A stretch of DNA of 64,000 nucleotides from Paraflavitalea sp. CAU 1676. Its GTDB lineage: Bacteria > Bacteroidota > Bacteroidia > Chitinophagales > Chitinophagaceae. The stretch's first letter is position 1. Each line of letters opens with the position of its first letter. The position numbers were made by a program, and so were the translations under genes. The stretch covers positions 1 through 64,000 of the forward strand of contig NZ_JARHUJ010000011.1 of the NCBI RefSeq assembly GCF_029223285.1, in the 5' to 3' direction. The notes beneath the pieces were generated by a model. That model searched no databases. It was not told where the DNA came from and worked only from the letters and a program-made list of their open reading frames with translations. Below are positions 36,873-46,350 of the stretch, piece after piece.

Positions 36873-39800
36873 ATGTTCTTTATAAACAATTTTATCAGAA
36901 GAACGGCGGCTGTCTCAGCCCTCCTGCTGGTGACCGGCAGCCTTGCCGCACAAACCGATGCCGAAAAGGACAGCACGGCCGCAGTGGTGGTGGTGAAGGC
37001 AGTAGAGAAGAAAGGCGTTCCTGTAAGTGGCGTGGTCAAAGATGCGGCAACGGGGAAAGGCCTTGCAGGCATCCGCATTGAGGTGGAGGGGTTTTCGGCG
37101 GCGATCACCGACGACCAGGGAAAATTTTCGATCATAGCGCCATCGTATGGTTCCACCCTGTCGATTGCCGGAGAGGGCTACGATTCCCGGCGCGTGCCCC
37201 TGAAAGGAAGGAATAGCATTGAATTTTCGCTGCTCAGCGATTCGCATATCTCCTTTCATGAGCCGGTAGAAATGCCCTTTGGGCCTGTTACCAAAGGAAA
37301 GGTTACAGCTGCCACCGGGCAATACAATATCAATGCCGCCTGGTCGCAGCCTGGCGAAATGGCTGACGGTATATTACAAGGCCGTATTGCCGGCTTGCAG
37401 GTGATCCGCCGATCGGGCAATCCGGGCGCCGGCGCCAACCTGTTCCTGCGCGGGTATAATTCACTCTATGGCACCAACAAACCCCTGATCATCGTTGACA
37501 ATATGTTGTACGATGGTAATGAATACGGCGAAAGCATCATCGCCAATAATGTGGCAAATCCACTGGCGTTGATCGACGTGAAGGATATCGACAATATCAC
37601 GGTATTGAAAGATGCGTCGAGCATTTACGGCACCAAGGGGGCCAACGGCGCTATCATCATTACCACTTCCCGCACGAAGAACCAGGCTACCCGGATCGAC
37701 TTTGCCGCTTATACGGGCTTCAATACGGCACCCAAAGATCTGCCTGTGATGAATGCTTCGGATTACCGGATCTATTTGAGCGAAATGCTGCAAAGCAAAG
37801 GAATGCCGGATGCCGATATTGCCAGGTTGCCCTACATGAATGATGATGAGAAAAATGCTGACTATGCCCGCTATCACTATAAGACCGACTGGCAAAAGCA
37901 GGTATTGAGGAACAGCGCCAACCAGAATATATTTCTGAAAGTAACCGGGGGCGACAATATCGCAACGTATGGCCTCAGCATGGGTTATGCCGGCAACCAG
38001 GGAATCGTGAAACAAACTGATCTCACCCGGTACAATACGCGTTTCAACGCCGTATTCAATTTCACCAGGCGATTTACCGGTACGGCCAACCTGAGCTTTA
38101 CTTACAATGAACAGAACCTGAAAGACCAGGGCATGGCCGATAAAACGGCGCCTTTGTTCCTATCCTGGACGAAAGCGCCTTTTCTACCCGCCAATGAAGT
38201 GAACGATAAAGGAGTAGAATCGCCCAACCTCACCGATGCAGACCTGCTTGGCCTGAGCAACCCGGCCGTGATCATTGCCAATATGCAGGCATATAATAAG
38301 TACTACCGCTTCTTCGGCTCCTTTGGTTTCAAATACGACATTTCAAAGAGCCTCAGCGCCAGTACCCTGATGGGTGTCGTCTTCGACAAAGTGCGGGAGA
38401 ATTTCTTTGTGCCGCGCAAAGGGGTGGCCGATGACACACTGACCAACGCCATCGCCGAAAGCCGTATGGGCACGCAGGTGAAACGCCTGTTCACCATTTA
38501 CAACGACACCAGGCTTACCTACAACCGGCAGTTTGGAAGGGATCATGCCCTGACGGCCAATCTCGGTTTGCGCTACCAACACAACAAAGCAGAACAGGAT
38601 TACGCCAAAACATTCAACTCGGCTACGGATGACCTGGTGAGTGTTCAAAACGGGGTGGCAGCCCTGCGCCTGGTGGGTGGCGGAATCGGCGAATGGAACT
38701 GGCTGAACACTTATTTCGGTGCTCAATACGGGTTCCGCGATAAGTATTTCGGGACGCTGAATGCGGCACTCGATGGTTCGTCCCGGTTTGGAACGGAAGC
38801 ATCAGAAGGGCTTTCGATGGCTGGCAGGAAATTTCCCTTGATGTATTCGGTGGGCGGCGGCTGGCTGATCTCTTCTGAACAGTTCATGGCCAACTCCTTC
38901 CTCGACCTGTTGAAGCTGCGTGCTACTTACAGCGTATCGGGCAATGACGATATCGGCAATTACAGCGGGCGGATGACCTACCGGTCGCAAAACCTATTGG
39001 GTGCGCAAGGCTTATTGCGGGGCGGTATCGCGAACCCTGCATTGCAATGGGAAAAGAAGAGCATGGTGAATGCCGGCATAGATCTTTCTTTCTGGAACGA
39101 GCGGGTAGGACTGAGTGCCGACGTGTATCACGCCTCGATTGACCGTATGCTGGTGTATGAGACCTTGCCCACTGCCAGCGGTTTTACCACGATACTCACC
39201 AATAACGGCAGCATGGAGAACACTGGTATAGAAGCCAATGTGAACGTGCGGATCCTAAACCTCAAAGACCTTAGCTGGGATGCGGGTTTCAATATAGCGA
39301 CCAATAAGAACAAGATCAAAGCGGTGCCCGGCAATCGCTTTACCACCACTTTTGCAGATGCTACCATCCTGACGGCAGTGGGGCAGCCTGCCAGTCAGTT
39401 TTACGGCTATACCACACAGGGTGTTTTTGCGAGCGATGCCGAAGCAGCGGCAGCAGGCCTTTCGAGCAAAAATGCCAACGGTTCTTTGACTCCTTTCAAA
39501 GGAGGTGATATACATTTTACAGACCTCGACAACAACAAGGTCATAGACGACAATGACCGGCAGGTGATCGGCGAGCCCCACCCTGTATTTTTCGGCGGAT
39601 TCAACAACCGGTTGATCTGGAAACAATTTGAACTGGGTATCCTCTTTACATTCAATTACGGTAACGATGTATTCAACTATGTACGTTACCGCCTGGAATC
39701 GCTCAGCTCAGCCAATAACCAACTGGAAAGCGCCCGCAACCGGTGGAGAGGTGATGGCCATGTCACGAACATGCCCAAGGCTACCTGGGGCGATCCGGTA

Positions 39801-40073
39801 GGCAATAGCCGGTTCAGCGACCGCTGGATAGAGGACGGCTCTTACATCCGCCTGCGCAGTGTTGCTGTTCAATACAACCTGCCCATACGGCCCGGCAGTT
39901 TCCTGAAGAACGCCAGTATCTATGCCAATGGTACCAACCTCTTTACACTCACCAAATACAAAGGATACGATCCGGAGTTTAGCGCAACACCCAGTGTATT
40001 TACGCAAGGCATCGATACAGGACTCGATCCCCTGTTCCGCACCGTAACGGTGGGTGTACGGGTAGGTTTGTAA
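36873..40073 (+). CDS. Divergent SusC/RagA-family TonB-dependent transporter
   Basis: 1066 aa from the ATG at 36873 (MFFINNFIRRTAAVSALLLV); an upstream TTG in frame is rejected. The regulatory-like domain (about 50-121), plug (ILQGRIAGLQVI, LFLRGYNSLYG, GTKGANGAIIITTSR) and barrel are normal. Two things are odd: the place of the TonB box, usually VVVGYG, reads HEPVEMPFG (129-137), and the plug motif is LKDASSIYGTKGANG, two residues shorter than the usual LKDASATAIYG form. It pairs with the SusD 43 bp downstream. It may use a different TonB contact or be less active; transport itself is inferred from the family. Confidence 0.93.
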   Translation: MFFINNFIRRTAAVSALLLVTGSLAAQTDAEKDSTAAVVVVKAVEKKGVPVSGVVKDAATGKGLAGIRIEVEGFSAAITDDQGKFSIIAPSYGSTLSIAGEGYDSRRVPLKGRNSIEFSLLSDSHISFHEPVEMPFGPVTKGKVTAATGQYNINAAWSQPGEMADGILQGRIAGLQVIRRSGNPGAGANLFLRGYNSLYGTNKPLIIVDNMLYDGNEYGESIIANNVANPLALIDVKDIDNITVLKDASSIYGTKGANGAIIITTSRTKNQATRIDFAAYTGFNTAPKDLPVMNASDYRIYLSEMLQSKGMPDADIARLPYMNDDEKNADYARYHYKTDWQKQVLRNSANQNIFLKVTGGDNIATYGLSMGYAGNQGIVKQTDLTRYNTRFNAVFNFTRRFTGTANLSFTYNEQNLKDQGMADKTAPLFLSWTKAPFLPANEVNDKGVESPNLTDADLLGLSNPAVIIANMQAYNKYYRFFGSFGFKYDISKSLSASTLMGVVFDKVRENFFVPRKGVADDTLTNAIAESRMGTQVKRLFTIYNDTRLTYNRQFGRDHALTANLGLRYQHNKAEQDYAKTFNSATDDLVSVQNGVAALRLVGGGIGEWNWLNTYFGAQYGFRDKYFGTLNAALDGSSRFGTEASEGLSMAGRKFPLMYSVGGGWLISSEQFMANSFLDLLKLRATYSVSGNDDIGNYSGRMTYRSQNLLGAQGLLRGGIANPALQWEKKSMVNAGIDLSFWNERVGLSADVYHASIDRMLVYETLPTASGFTTILTNNGSMENTGIEANVNVRILNLKDLSWDAGFNIATNKNKIKAVPGNRFTTTFADATILTAVGQPASQFYGYTTQGVFASDAEAAAAGLSSKNANGSLTPFKGGDIHFTDLDNNKVIDDNDRQVIGEPHPVFFGGFNNRLIWKQFELGILFTFNYGNDVFNYVRYRLESLSSANNQLESARNRWRGDGHVTNMPKATWGDPVGNSRFSDRWIEDGSYIRLRSVAVQYNLPIRPGSFLKNASIYANGTNLFTLTKYKGYDPEFSATPSVFTQGIDTGLDPLFRTVTVGVRVGL

Positions 40074-40116
40074 GATGGATAAAGTTTAGTTTTTGTAACC
40101 GAGTAATTGATCTCAT

Positions 40117-41868
40117 ATGAAAATGTTTTCCTTACGATATGTTCTTCCTGTGATGCTCCTGGCTATCCTGGCTGGTGGCTGCAAACGGGTTTTTGATATT
40201 AAGCCGGGTACTGAACTGGACAGCAGCCAGATGTACCTCAATGTATACGATGCCGATGCTGCTGTTATGGCTATATATGGAAAGTTCATGGCGCTCTCCG
40301 ACCGGTATATTATCCTCAATGAGCTGCGGGGCGACCTGCTGGAGTATACCGTGAATGCGGATGAAAACCTCCGTCAGATCAGCACCCACCAGGTGAAGGC
40401 AGACAATCCATATGCCAGTCCAAGGCCATTCTATGAATTGATCCTGCAGTGTAATGATGTGCTGAAAAACTTTGCCATCATGAAACAAAAGAACCTGATG
40501 AAGGAAGGCGAATACGACCAACGGTTTTCGGATATCGCCACCCTGCGTTCGTTCCTGTACCTGCAACTGGGCATACACTATGGCGATGAGGTTCGGTATG
40601 TTACTGATGCGCTGGAAACGGTAGACGCCGTGAAGGATGAGAGCCGGTTTCCGAAAGTAAAGTTTACAGTACTGATTGATAGCCTCATCAGTTTCACAGA
40701 AAAGATCACGTTCAAAAATCCTTATCCTACCGGCACTACGTTGAACATTCTGCTGGACGGCCACCCTACCACCACCATGTTCATCAACAAAAAGATCTTG
40801 TTGGGTGACCTCTATTTGTGGAAAGGGAATTACCGGCAGGCAGCCATCTATTTCCGCGAAGTGTTGGAAACAGCTACCGTGGGCGCACAAGGGGAAACCT
40901 ATTATTCCCAATACAAACTAGGCTGGACCGGTAATCACAACCATTACGTTAGTTATACCCGTGCGGGCGATGCTTCTTCCCTGAACTTTGCAGATGGCTG
41001 GCGGGTGATCTTCGACCGGCCTTATGATGCGGGCTATAGCCGTGAGTGGATCTGGGCACTTCCGTATGACAGCCGTTTTGCGCCGGACAATCCGCTCATT
41101 AAACTGTTTTCACCCATCGGCGGCAGTTACCTGGTAAAGCCTTCGCAGGCGATCATCGACAACTGGAATAGTCAGCGGCAGCGGCCGGTGGCCGTAGCGG
41201 GATCCGCCAACGGCATTCCCTATGATGCACGCGGCCCCTTAAGCGTGCGGCTCATTGGCGATCAACCGGTGGTCATGAAATTCCTGTACAATTATATCAA
41301 CTATGCCACCATGCTGCCGGTGAACCCGCTTACCAAAAACGGCAAGTGGTTCCTGCTGCGGCAAACGCACCTGCATACCCGCTTTGCAGAGGCCGCCAAC
41401 CGCGATGGCTATCACAAGCTTGCCTATGGTTTCATCAATGCGGGTATCCGCGGCGCCTACCCCGTTCCGGCCAATACGCCCAATGTGACGCCCTACCAAA
41501 ATACACTGGCCTACCCGGCGCCTTACAATTTTGATGCGCGAATGGGGGATATCCCCAATTACCGGAGCGATTGGTACCGACAGATCGGTATCCGCAACCG
41601 GGCCTTGCTGCTGGACGATGAAGTACCCGCTGGCGCCGATAGCCTGACCTACGTCGAGAACAGTATCATCAACGAGAATGCCCTGGAGAATGCCTTCGAG
41701 GGTACCCGCTGGCCCGATCTGTTGCGGGTGGCGCTTCGCCGCAACGACCCGGCCTTCCTGGCTGATAAGATCTATCAGAAATTGCTGAAAGATGGCGTAC
41801 CCGATGCAGCAGCGGTGAAAGCGAAGCTTATGAACAAAGAAAACTGGTACCTGCCGTTTAAATTATAG
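40117..41868 (+). CDS. SusD/RagB-family lipoprotein
   Basis: 583 aa; signal ends in AILAGGC with Cys22. SusD signatures: DADAAVMAIYGKFMAL, FSDIATLRSFLYLQLGIHYGDEVRY (about 137-160), NKKILLGDLYLWKGNYRQA, and a C-terminal NENALENAFEGTRWPDLLRVALRR. It is the last gene of the + strand unit and is followed by terminators. The gene order puts it with the divergent SusC at 36873. The ligand is unknown. Confidence 0.93.
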   Translation: MKMFSLRYVLPVMLLAILAGGCKRVFDIKPGTELDSSQMYLNVYDADAAVMAIYGKFMALSDRYIILNELRGDLLEYTVNADENLRQISTHQVKADNPYASPRPFYELILQCNDVLKNFAIMKQKNLMKEGEYDQRFSDIATLRSFLYLQLGIHYGDEVRYVTDALETVDAVKDESRFPKVKFTVLIDSLISFTEKITFKNPYPTGTTLNILLDGHPTTTMFINKKILLGDLYLWKGNYRQAAIYFREVLETATVGAQGETYYSQYKLGWTGNHNHYVSYTRAGDASSLNFADGWRVIFDRPYDAGYSREWIWALPYDSRFAPDNPLIKLFSPIGGSYLVKPSQAIIDNWNSQRQRPVAVAGSANGIPYDARGPLSVRLIGDQPVVMKFLYNYINYATMLPVNPLTKNGKWFLLRQTHLHTRFAEAANRDGYHKLAYGFINAGIRGAYPVPANTPNVTPYQNTLAYPAPYNFDARMGDIPNYRSDWYRQIGIRNRALLLDDEVPAGADSLTYVENSIINENALENAFEGTRWPDLLRVALRRNDPAFLADKIYQKLLKDGVPDAAAVKAKLMNKENWYLPFKL

Positions 41869-41880
41869 GGGGAACTACAC

Positions 41881-41916
41881 GCCGGCCAGGAAAACTGGGT
41901 TTTCCAGTCTGCCGGC
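41881..41916 (+). repeat. Nested hairpin after the + strand SusC/D unit
   Basis: GCCGGC at 41881-41886 and 41911-41916 flank an inner perfect stem GGAAAAC / GTTTTCC with a 3-nt TGG loop. It lies 12 bp after the SusD stop and directly before the terminator at 41923, so it probably protects the 3' end of the transcript. Confidence 0.55.
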
Positions 41917-41922
41917 ATTCGG

Positions 41923-41950
41923 GGGCCGACCATTTTGGTCGGCCCTTTTT
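41923..41950 (+). terminator. Strong intrinsic terminator of the + strand SusC/D unit
   Basis: A perfect 10-bp stem, GGGCCGACCA (41923-41932) and TGGTCGGCCC (41936-41945), with a 3-nt loop, followed by TTTTTATTTTA. This ends the 26619-41868 unit. Confidence 0.9.
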
Positions 41951-41977
41951 ATTTTATATCAATGTCGCCTGCCCCTC

Positions 41978-42010
41978 AAAAACATATAGCCCGCCAGGGC
42001 GGGCCATATG
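41978..42010 (-). terminator. Intrinsic terminator of the methyltransferase gene
   Basis: The arms are CATAT plus GCCCGCC (41983-41995) and GGCGGGC plus ATATG (41998-42010), with one mismatch. On the - strand the stem is followed by TTTTTGAGG, so it terminates the gene at 42101-42844. The + side is also pyrimidine-rich. Confidence 0.75.
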
Positions 42011-42100
42011 TCCTTTCTTTTTCCGGAAATCCGTCCTTTTCGGGCGGGTCCGGCAGCTTCAAGGCACTCCTGCAAGAAATTTACTTATAACAATGGATGG

Positions 42101-42844
42101 TTAGTACCGCTGGGTAATGTGCTTCAGAAATGGCACCAGCATAGGCACCCATTTGATATACCTCCTGTATTGTTCCCCAAACGACGCCAGCAGGTCGCGT
42201 TCTTCGAACTGGATGGCCACCAGGATATACACCGTGGTGACGACCGCGAAGAGCAGGTGCGCCGCACTCATGGCCGGCGTTGCCCAAAACGCAATCAGAA
42301 ATCCCAGGTAAAGGGGATGACGGACCAACCTGTAAAACAACGGCATCCTGAATGGCAGGTTCGTATAGGGCTTCCCTTTGTAATAGAGCCATACCTGGCG
42401 AAGGCCAAAGAGGTCAAAGTGATTGATGAGAAAAGTACTGGTAAACACGATCGACCAACCGCTGAGGTAAGCGATAGACAGAACGGTCTTCAATACCGTA
42501 TTCTCCACCTGCCACACCATACCCCCCATGGGTTGCCACAACCACATCAGCATAATGAGGCATACGCTGGCCAGCAATACGTAGGTGCTTCGTTCGAGGG
42601 GCTGGGGAACGTATTTTATCCACCACTCCTTAAAAGCCGGCCTCGCCATAATACTGTGCTGGAGGGCAAAAAGGAGTAACAACGAAGCATTGATGAAGGC
42701 AGCGCTCAGGAGGGATGTCTGCGGGGTACTGTCAATCGATTTACCGACAAAGAGATTTCCAACAAATCCGATGGCATACAGAATCGTTCCGAGAAATATG
42801 CAATAGCTACCTGCACCATACAGCAAAAACAATACTTTCTTCAT
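42101..42844 (-). CDS. mddA: Methanethiol S-methyltransferase-like membrane protein
   Basis: 247 aa, with four to six membrane helices (for example residues 5-30, 46-63, 90-107, 118-140). The C-terminal half carries the signature of the isoprenylcysteine methyltransferase/NnrU-like superfamily: LFGLRQVWLYYKGKPYTNLPFR, then YRLVRHPLYLGFLIAFWATPAMS, then FEERDLLASFGEQYRRY. This particular wording matches MddA, which methylates methanethiol with SAM to give dimethyl sulfide. The assignment is by family resemblance. The gene is alone, flanked by its own terminator and convergent with the SusC/D unit, and has no obvious tie to pectin use. Confidence 0.75.
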   Translation of the reverse strand: MKKVLFLLYGAGSYCIFLGTILYAIGFVGNLFVGKSIDSTPQTSLLSAAFINASLLLLFALQHSIMARPAFKEWWIKYVPQPLERSTYVLLASVCLIMLMWLWQPMGGMVWQVENTVLKTVLSIAYLSGWSIVFTSTFLINHFDLFGLRQVWLYYKGKPYTNLPFRMPLFYRLVRHPLYLGFLIAFWATPAMSAAHLLFAVVTTVYILVAIQFEERDLLASFGEQYRRYIKWVPMLVPFLKHITQRY

Positions 42845-43164
42845 GACTAATAGGAATTTACGCAGCCGGGAATCGGCTCCCGGTCAATGTTTAATGGAAT
42901 AAAGATTATTTTTAGCAGGGTAGTGCAAGGTTAACCAAAACCGGGGTATGGGGAAAGCGTACCTTAGCAGATGTATTGATATCATGCGTATTAAGCGGCC
43001 TTTTTTGAGGAAGGGACTTGCTGGCTGAAACAGGAATAGTTGGTTTGACCGGCTCAATGTAAAGCCTTAACTACACAGAAAATCAGGCCGTTCAATCAGG
43101 ACTCTTTCGCCGGGAACAGAAAAAGACTGTACTTACAATCAAGATAAGCCCAAGCCATCGATCC
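42845..43164. promoter_or_regulatory. Divergent intergenic region, methyltransferase / sensor kinase
   Basis: 320 bp without a gene. It must hold promoters for both flanking genes. An inverted repeat CCGGGA (42866-42871) / TCCCGG (42878-42883) lies 22 bp before the methyltransferase start. No clear operator was seen near the kinase. Confidence 0.45.
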
Positions 43165-46100
43165 ATGAAGTTATTGCCCTATATCTGCGTTCTCTTCGTG
43201 GCAGTGTACTGCTGCGTGTTACCCCATGGAGCAATAGCGCAGTTCCGTTTTGAGAAGGCCATTGTATTGAACAAGGAGCAGGGGCTGGCGGCCAACCATG
43301 TCCGGGCCATCCGCAAGGGACCGGATGGTTTTATCTGGATCGGTACACCGGAGGGCCTTTGCCGCTTCGACGGCCAGCAGTTCAAGACCTTCCGGGTAGG
43401 CACCGACCTGCAATACACGCTGTATGACAATACGGTCAATTCGGTACTGCCCTTGCGCAACGAAGTGTGGGCCGCTACCAACCAGGGTATATCAGTACTC
43501 GATATCAGGCAAGGTACATTCAGGCATTATCAAATTGGTGCAAAAGGTAAAATGGATAGTTTGACGAAGGACTTTGATTATGGCGTGAACACGATCGTCG
43601 ATGACCGGAAAGGTAATATCTGGATCGGCACCATTCACCATGGCTTATGGAGATACGATGCGGGAAAGGATAATTTCATCAATTACCCCTACCCTGCTGC
43701 AGCCTATCCATACATAGTGCCTGTGCTCGGCTCCAACAACCATATCCTGTCTATCGAACCGTCGCGTACCAACGACAGCATCATTTATGCCGGTACCCTG
43801 AGCGGACTGGAAGAGATCAATACCTATACCGGCAAAGTACGCTGGTATGTTTATCCGCAAAAAGACAAGGCATACCAGAGTGGGGTGAACGTATTCCGGC
43901 GAATGTACCACCACACCGATGGGTTGTTGTACGTGGGCAACTGGTCGGCGGGCATGCACACCTTCGACCCCAAAACAGGGGCTCTCACACCCCTTCCCGT
44001 TAGTGACCGCTGGCAAACAGCCCTGAACGGGTCTATCGGTACCCTCTACGCCAAGAGCGATCATGAATTATGGGTCACCACGGTGGGGGCACTGGCGGTG
44101 TACGATACCGACCTGAAAGACGTCACCTGGGCGCGCTTCAACAATCCGCAAAAGGAACTCTACTATGGTATTCACTGCATCGATGAAAGGAACCGGGTAT
44201 GGTATGGCAGCATCAATGGCATTCAGTACTTCGACCCTACGATGCAGCAGTTCTCAACCTACTCGTTTCATGAGTTGTACGGGATGGACTGGGCCTATGC
44301 TCAACACATCATCAGCGATAAGCTGGGTCGTACGGTAACGGTGTGCCCCATCCAGGCAAACGGTATTTATGTATTCGACCGGATCAGCGGCGAGTGGACC
44401 AGGCTGGCCTTTAAAGGAGTTAATGTACCCGCCAAGCTGGAAGTATACAGTGTATCCTCTTTCCCGGATGGGCGACTGGCCATATCTTCGAACAAGGGCC
44501 TCTTCACCTATAATAAAACTACCCAGGTGCTTCAGCCATTAATACCACCGCCTACGCGCTTCCGCCAGTTACGGGATATCGTGGTAGATAAACGTGGCAG
44601 GATATGGTTGGGTGCGGGTGCCGATGGTTTGATCCGATGGGAATACCCATCCAACCAATTCAAGAACTACGATCGATTCATCTGGCCCAACGATACCTCC
44701 AAAGTTGGCGACCGTGTGGTGAACCTGTACGAAGACAGCCGCGGCAATATCTGGTTCACCCGCAACAGCGGCATGGGGGTTTACCTGGCCGTGCAGGACT
44801 CGATCATCAACTTTGGTTATAAGGATGGCCAATCGAACAGCTTTCCTTTTGTGCATCGATATATGGAAGATGGTAGCGGCAGAATGTGGGCCCTGAGCAA
44901 TGCCGGCTGGCTGGGCTATGCCCTGGTAAGCAATCCCGCTGGCGGCGTAGTGACCAAATACTACCTGCCCGATAAACAAGTGCAGGGAAGAGTGTATGGG
45001 CTTGCGCGTGATCCACAGGGGCATTTATGGGGCTTCAGCGATAAACAATTGTTCCGTATTCAAAAGGGCGATACAGCCGTAACGACCTTCAACTTCGATT
45101 ATGGCGTAAAGGACCCCGACTTTTTTCATATTTCATTTCTTCCTTCGGGCGGAATGGTGCTGGGTGGACGGAACAGCCTGGTGCTGGCCAACATGGAACA
45201 ATTTAAGCGGAATGATGAAATGCCGGTTCCCTATATCAGCGAATTACATGTATTGAATCAACCGTACACCATGCCGCCGGTTTTCGGCGATTCAGCCCTT
45301 GAACTGTCGCATCAGCGGAATTTCTTTACAGTAGGTTTTTCGGCGCAGGCTTACACATTGCCCAACGAAGTGAAGTTCCGCTACCGGCTCGCTGGTTTTG
45401 ACGATTGGAAAGAAGTAACAGGACGGGGCAGTGCCAACTACACGAATGTACCCCCGGGCAATTATGTATTCCAGTTGCAGGCTGCGAACAATGAAGGCGT
45501 TTGGAACAAAAAGATGGTTCAACTGGCCATGCACATTGCAACGCCCTGGTACAAGACCTGGTGGTTTTATTTGCTGTCGTTTGTGGTGATCTCGGCCTTG
45601 GTGTACTGGCTCTACCGGATGCGCATCGGCCAGGTGCGAAAGAAGGAGCAGCTCAAAGCGCAATATGAAAAGAAGCTGGCGAACGTAGAGATGAGTGCCT
45701 TGCTGGCACAAATGAATCCGCATTTCTTATTCAACTGTCTCAATTCCATCGACAGCTACATTATCAAGAACGAATCGAGAAAGGCATCTGAATACCTGAA
45801 CAGTTTTGCCCGCCTGATGCGGTTGATACTGCAAAACTCAAGATCGAACTATATCAGCTTAAAGGACGAGATCGAGACGCTCGAACTGTACCTGCAGATG
45901 GAAGGCCTGCGATTCAGGGATCAGTTTCAGTATGAGATCCGCATCATGACGGAAACCGACACCGGCTCTATCGTAATACCGCCGATGCTGATACAGCCCT
46001 ATGTAGAAAACGCCATCTGGCATGGACTGATGAATAAAAATGACGGCACCCCCCGCAAAGTGAATATACAGATCGAAGAGCGCGACAACAATTTGTATTG

Positions 46101-46320
46101 TGTGATCCAGGACAATGGTGTTGGTCGGGAGAAAGCGCAAGTACTACGCACGCAGAAGCTTTCGGGCAAGCGGCGTTCGATGGGCATGCAGATCACCAAA
46201 GACCGGATGGAGATCATCAATAAATTATATGACGTACAAACTTGTGTGAAGGTGACGGACCTTACCGATGAGGGAGGTCAGGCTCTGGGCACGCGGGTAG
46301 AGCTGGTGATTCCATTGTAG
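43165..46320 (+). CDS. LytS-type sensor histidine kinase with two-component propeller sensor
   Basis: 1051 aa. A signal peptide (MKLLPYICVLFVAVYCCVLP...) leads a large periplasmic sensor made of two-component-regulator-propeller repeats (motifs such as GPDGFIWIGTPEGLCRFDG, DRKGNIWIGTIHHGLWRYD, DKRGRIWLGAGADGLIRW, DSRGNIWFTRNSGMGVYL), then a Y_Y_Y domain (about 730-775, FRYRLAGFDDWKEV), one membrane helix (about 799-820), and a cytoplasmic His_kinase domain. The phospho-acceptor is His853 in QMNPHFLFNCLNSI; the N box IQPYVENAIWHGL and DNGVG follow. The sensor resembles that of hybrid two-component regulators of glycan loci, but there is no fused receiver or AraC domain; its partner is the next gene. 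The ligand is unknown, perhaps an oligosaccharide. Confidence 0.93.
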   Translation: MKLLPYICVLFVAVYCCVLPHGAIAQFRFEKAIVLNKEQGLAANHVRAIRKGPDGFIWIGTPEGLCRFDGQQFKTFRVGTDLQYTLYDNTVNSVLPLRNEVWAATNQGISVLDIRQGTFRHYQIGAKGKMDSLTKDFDYGVNTIVDDRKGNIWIGTIHHGLWRYDAGKDNFINYPYPAAAYPYIVPVLGSNNHILSIEPSRTNDSIIYAGTLSGLEEINTYTGKVRWYVYPQKDKAYQSGVNVFRRMYHHTDGLLYVGNWSAGMHTFDPKTGALTPLPVSDRWQTALNGSIGTLYAKSDHELWVTTVGALAVYDTDLKDVTWARFNNPQKELYYGIHCIDERNRVWYGSINGIQYFDPTMQQFSTYSFHELYGMDWAYAQHIISDKLGRTVTVCPIQANGIYVFDRISGEWTRLAFKGVNVPAKLEVYSVSSFPDGRLAISSNKGLFTYNKTTQVLQPLIPPPTRFRQLRDIVVDKRGRIWLGAGADGLIRWEYPSNQFKNYDRFIWPNDTSKVGDRVVNLYEDSRGNIWFTRNSGMGVYLAVQDSIINFGYKDGQSNSFPFVHRYMEDGSGRMWALSNAGWLGYALVSNPAGGVVTKYYLPDKQVQGRVYGLARDPQGHLWGFSDKQLFRIQKGDTAVTTFNFDYGVKDPDFFHISFLPSGGMVLGGRNSLVLANMEQFKRNDEMPVPYISELHVLNQPYTMPPVFGDSALELSHQRNFFTVGFSAQAYTLPNEVKFRYRLAGFDDWKEVTGRGSANYTNVPPGNYVFQLQAANNEGVWNKKMVQLAMHIATPWYKTWWFYLLSFVVISALVYWLYRMRIGQVRKKEQLKAQYEKKLANVEMSALLAQMNPHFLFNCLNSIDSYIIKNESRKASEYLNSFARLMRLILQNSRSNYISLKDEIETLELYLQMEGLRFRDQFQYEIRIMTETDTGSIVIPPMLIQPYVENAIWHGLMNKNDGTPRKVNIQIEERDNNLYCVIQDNGVGREKAQVLRTQKLSGKRRSMGMQITKDRMEIINKLYDVQTCVKVTDLTDEGGQALGTRVELVIPL

Positions 46321-46350
46321 AAATCTTATGTTCATTATAAAAGTGTTCTT

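Noticed and set aside
42008-42679. + strand frame across the methyltransferase gene
   Set aside because: Antisense to a protein with clear membrane helices and the RHPLYLGF motif.
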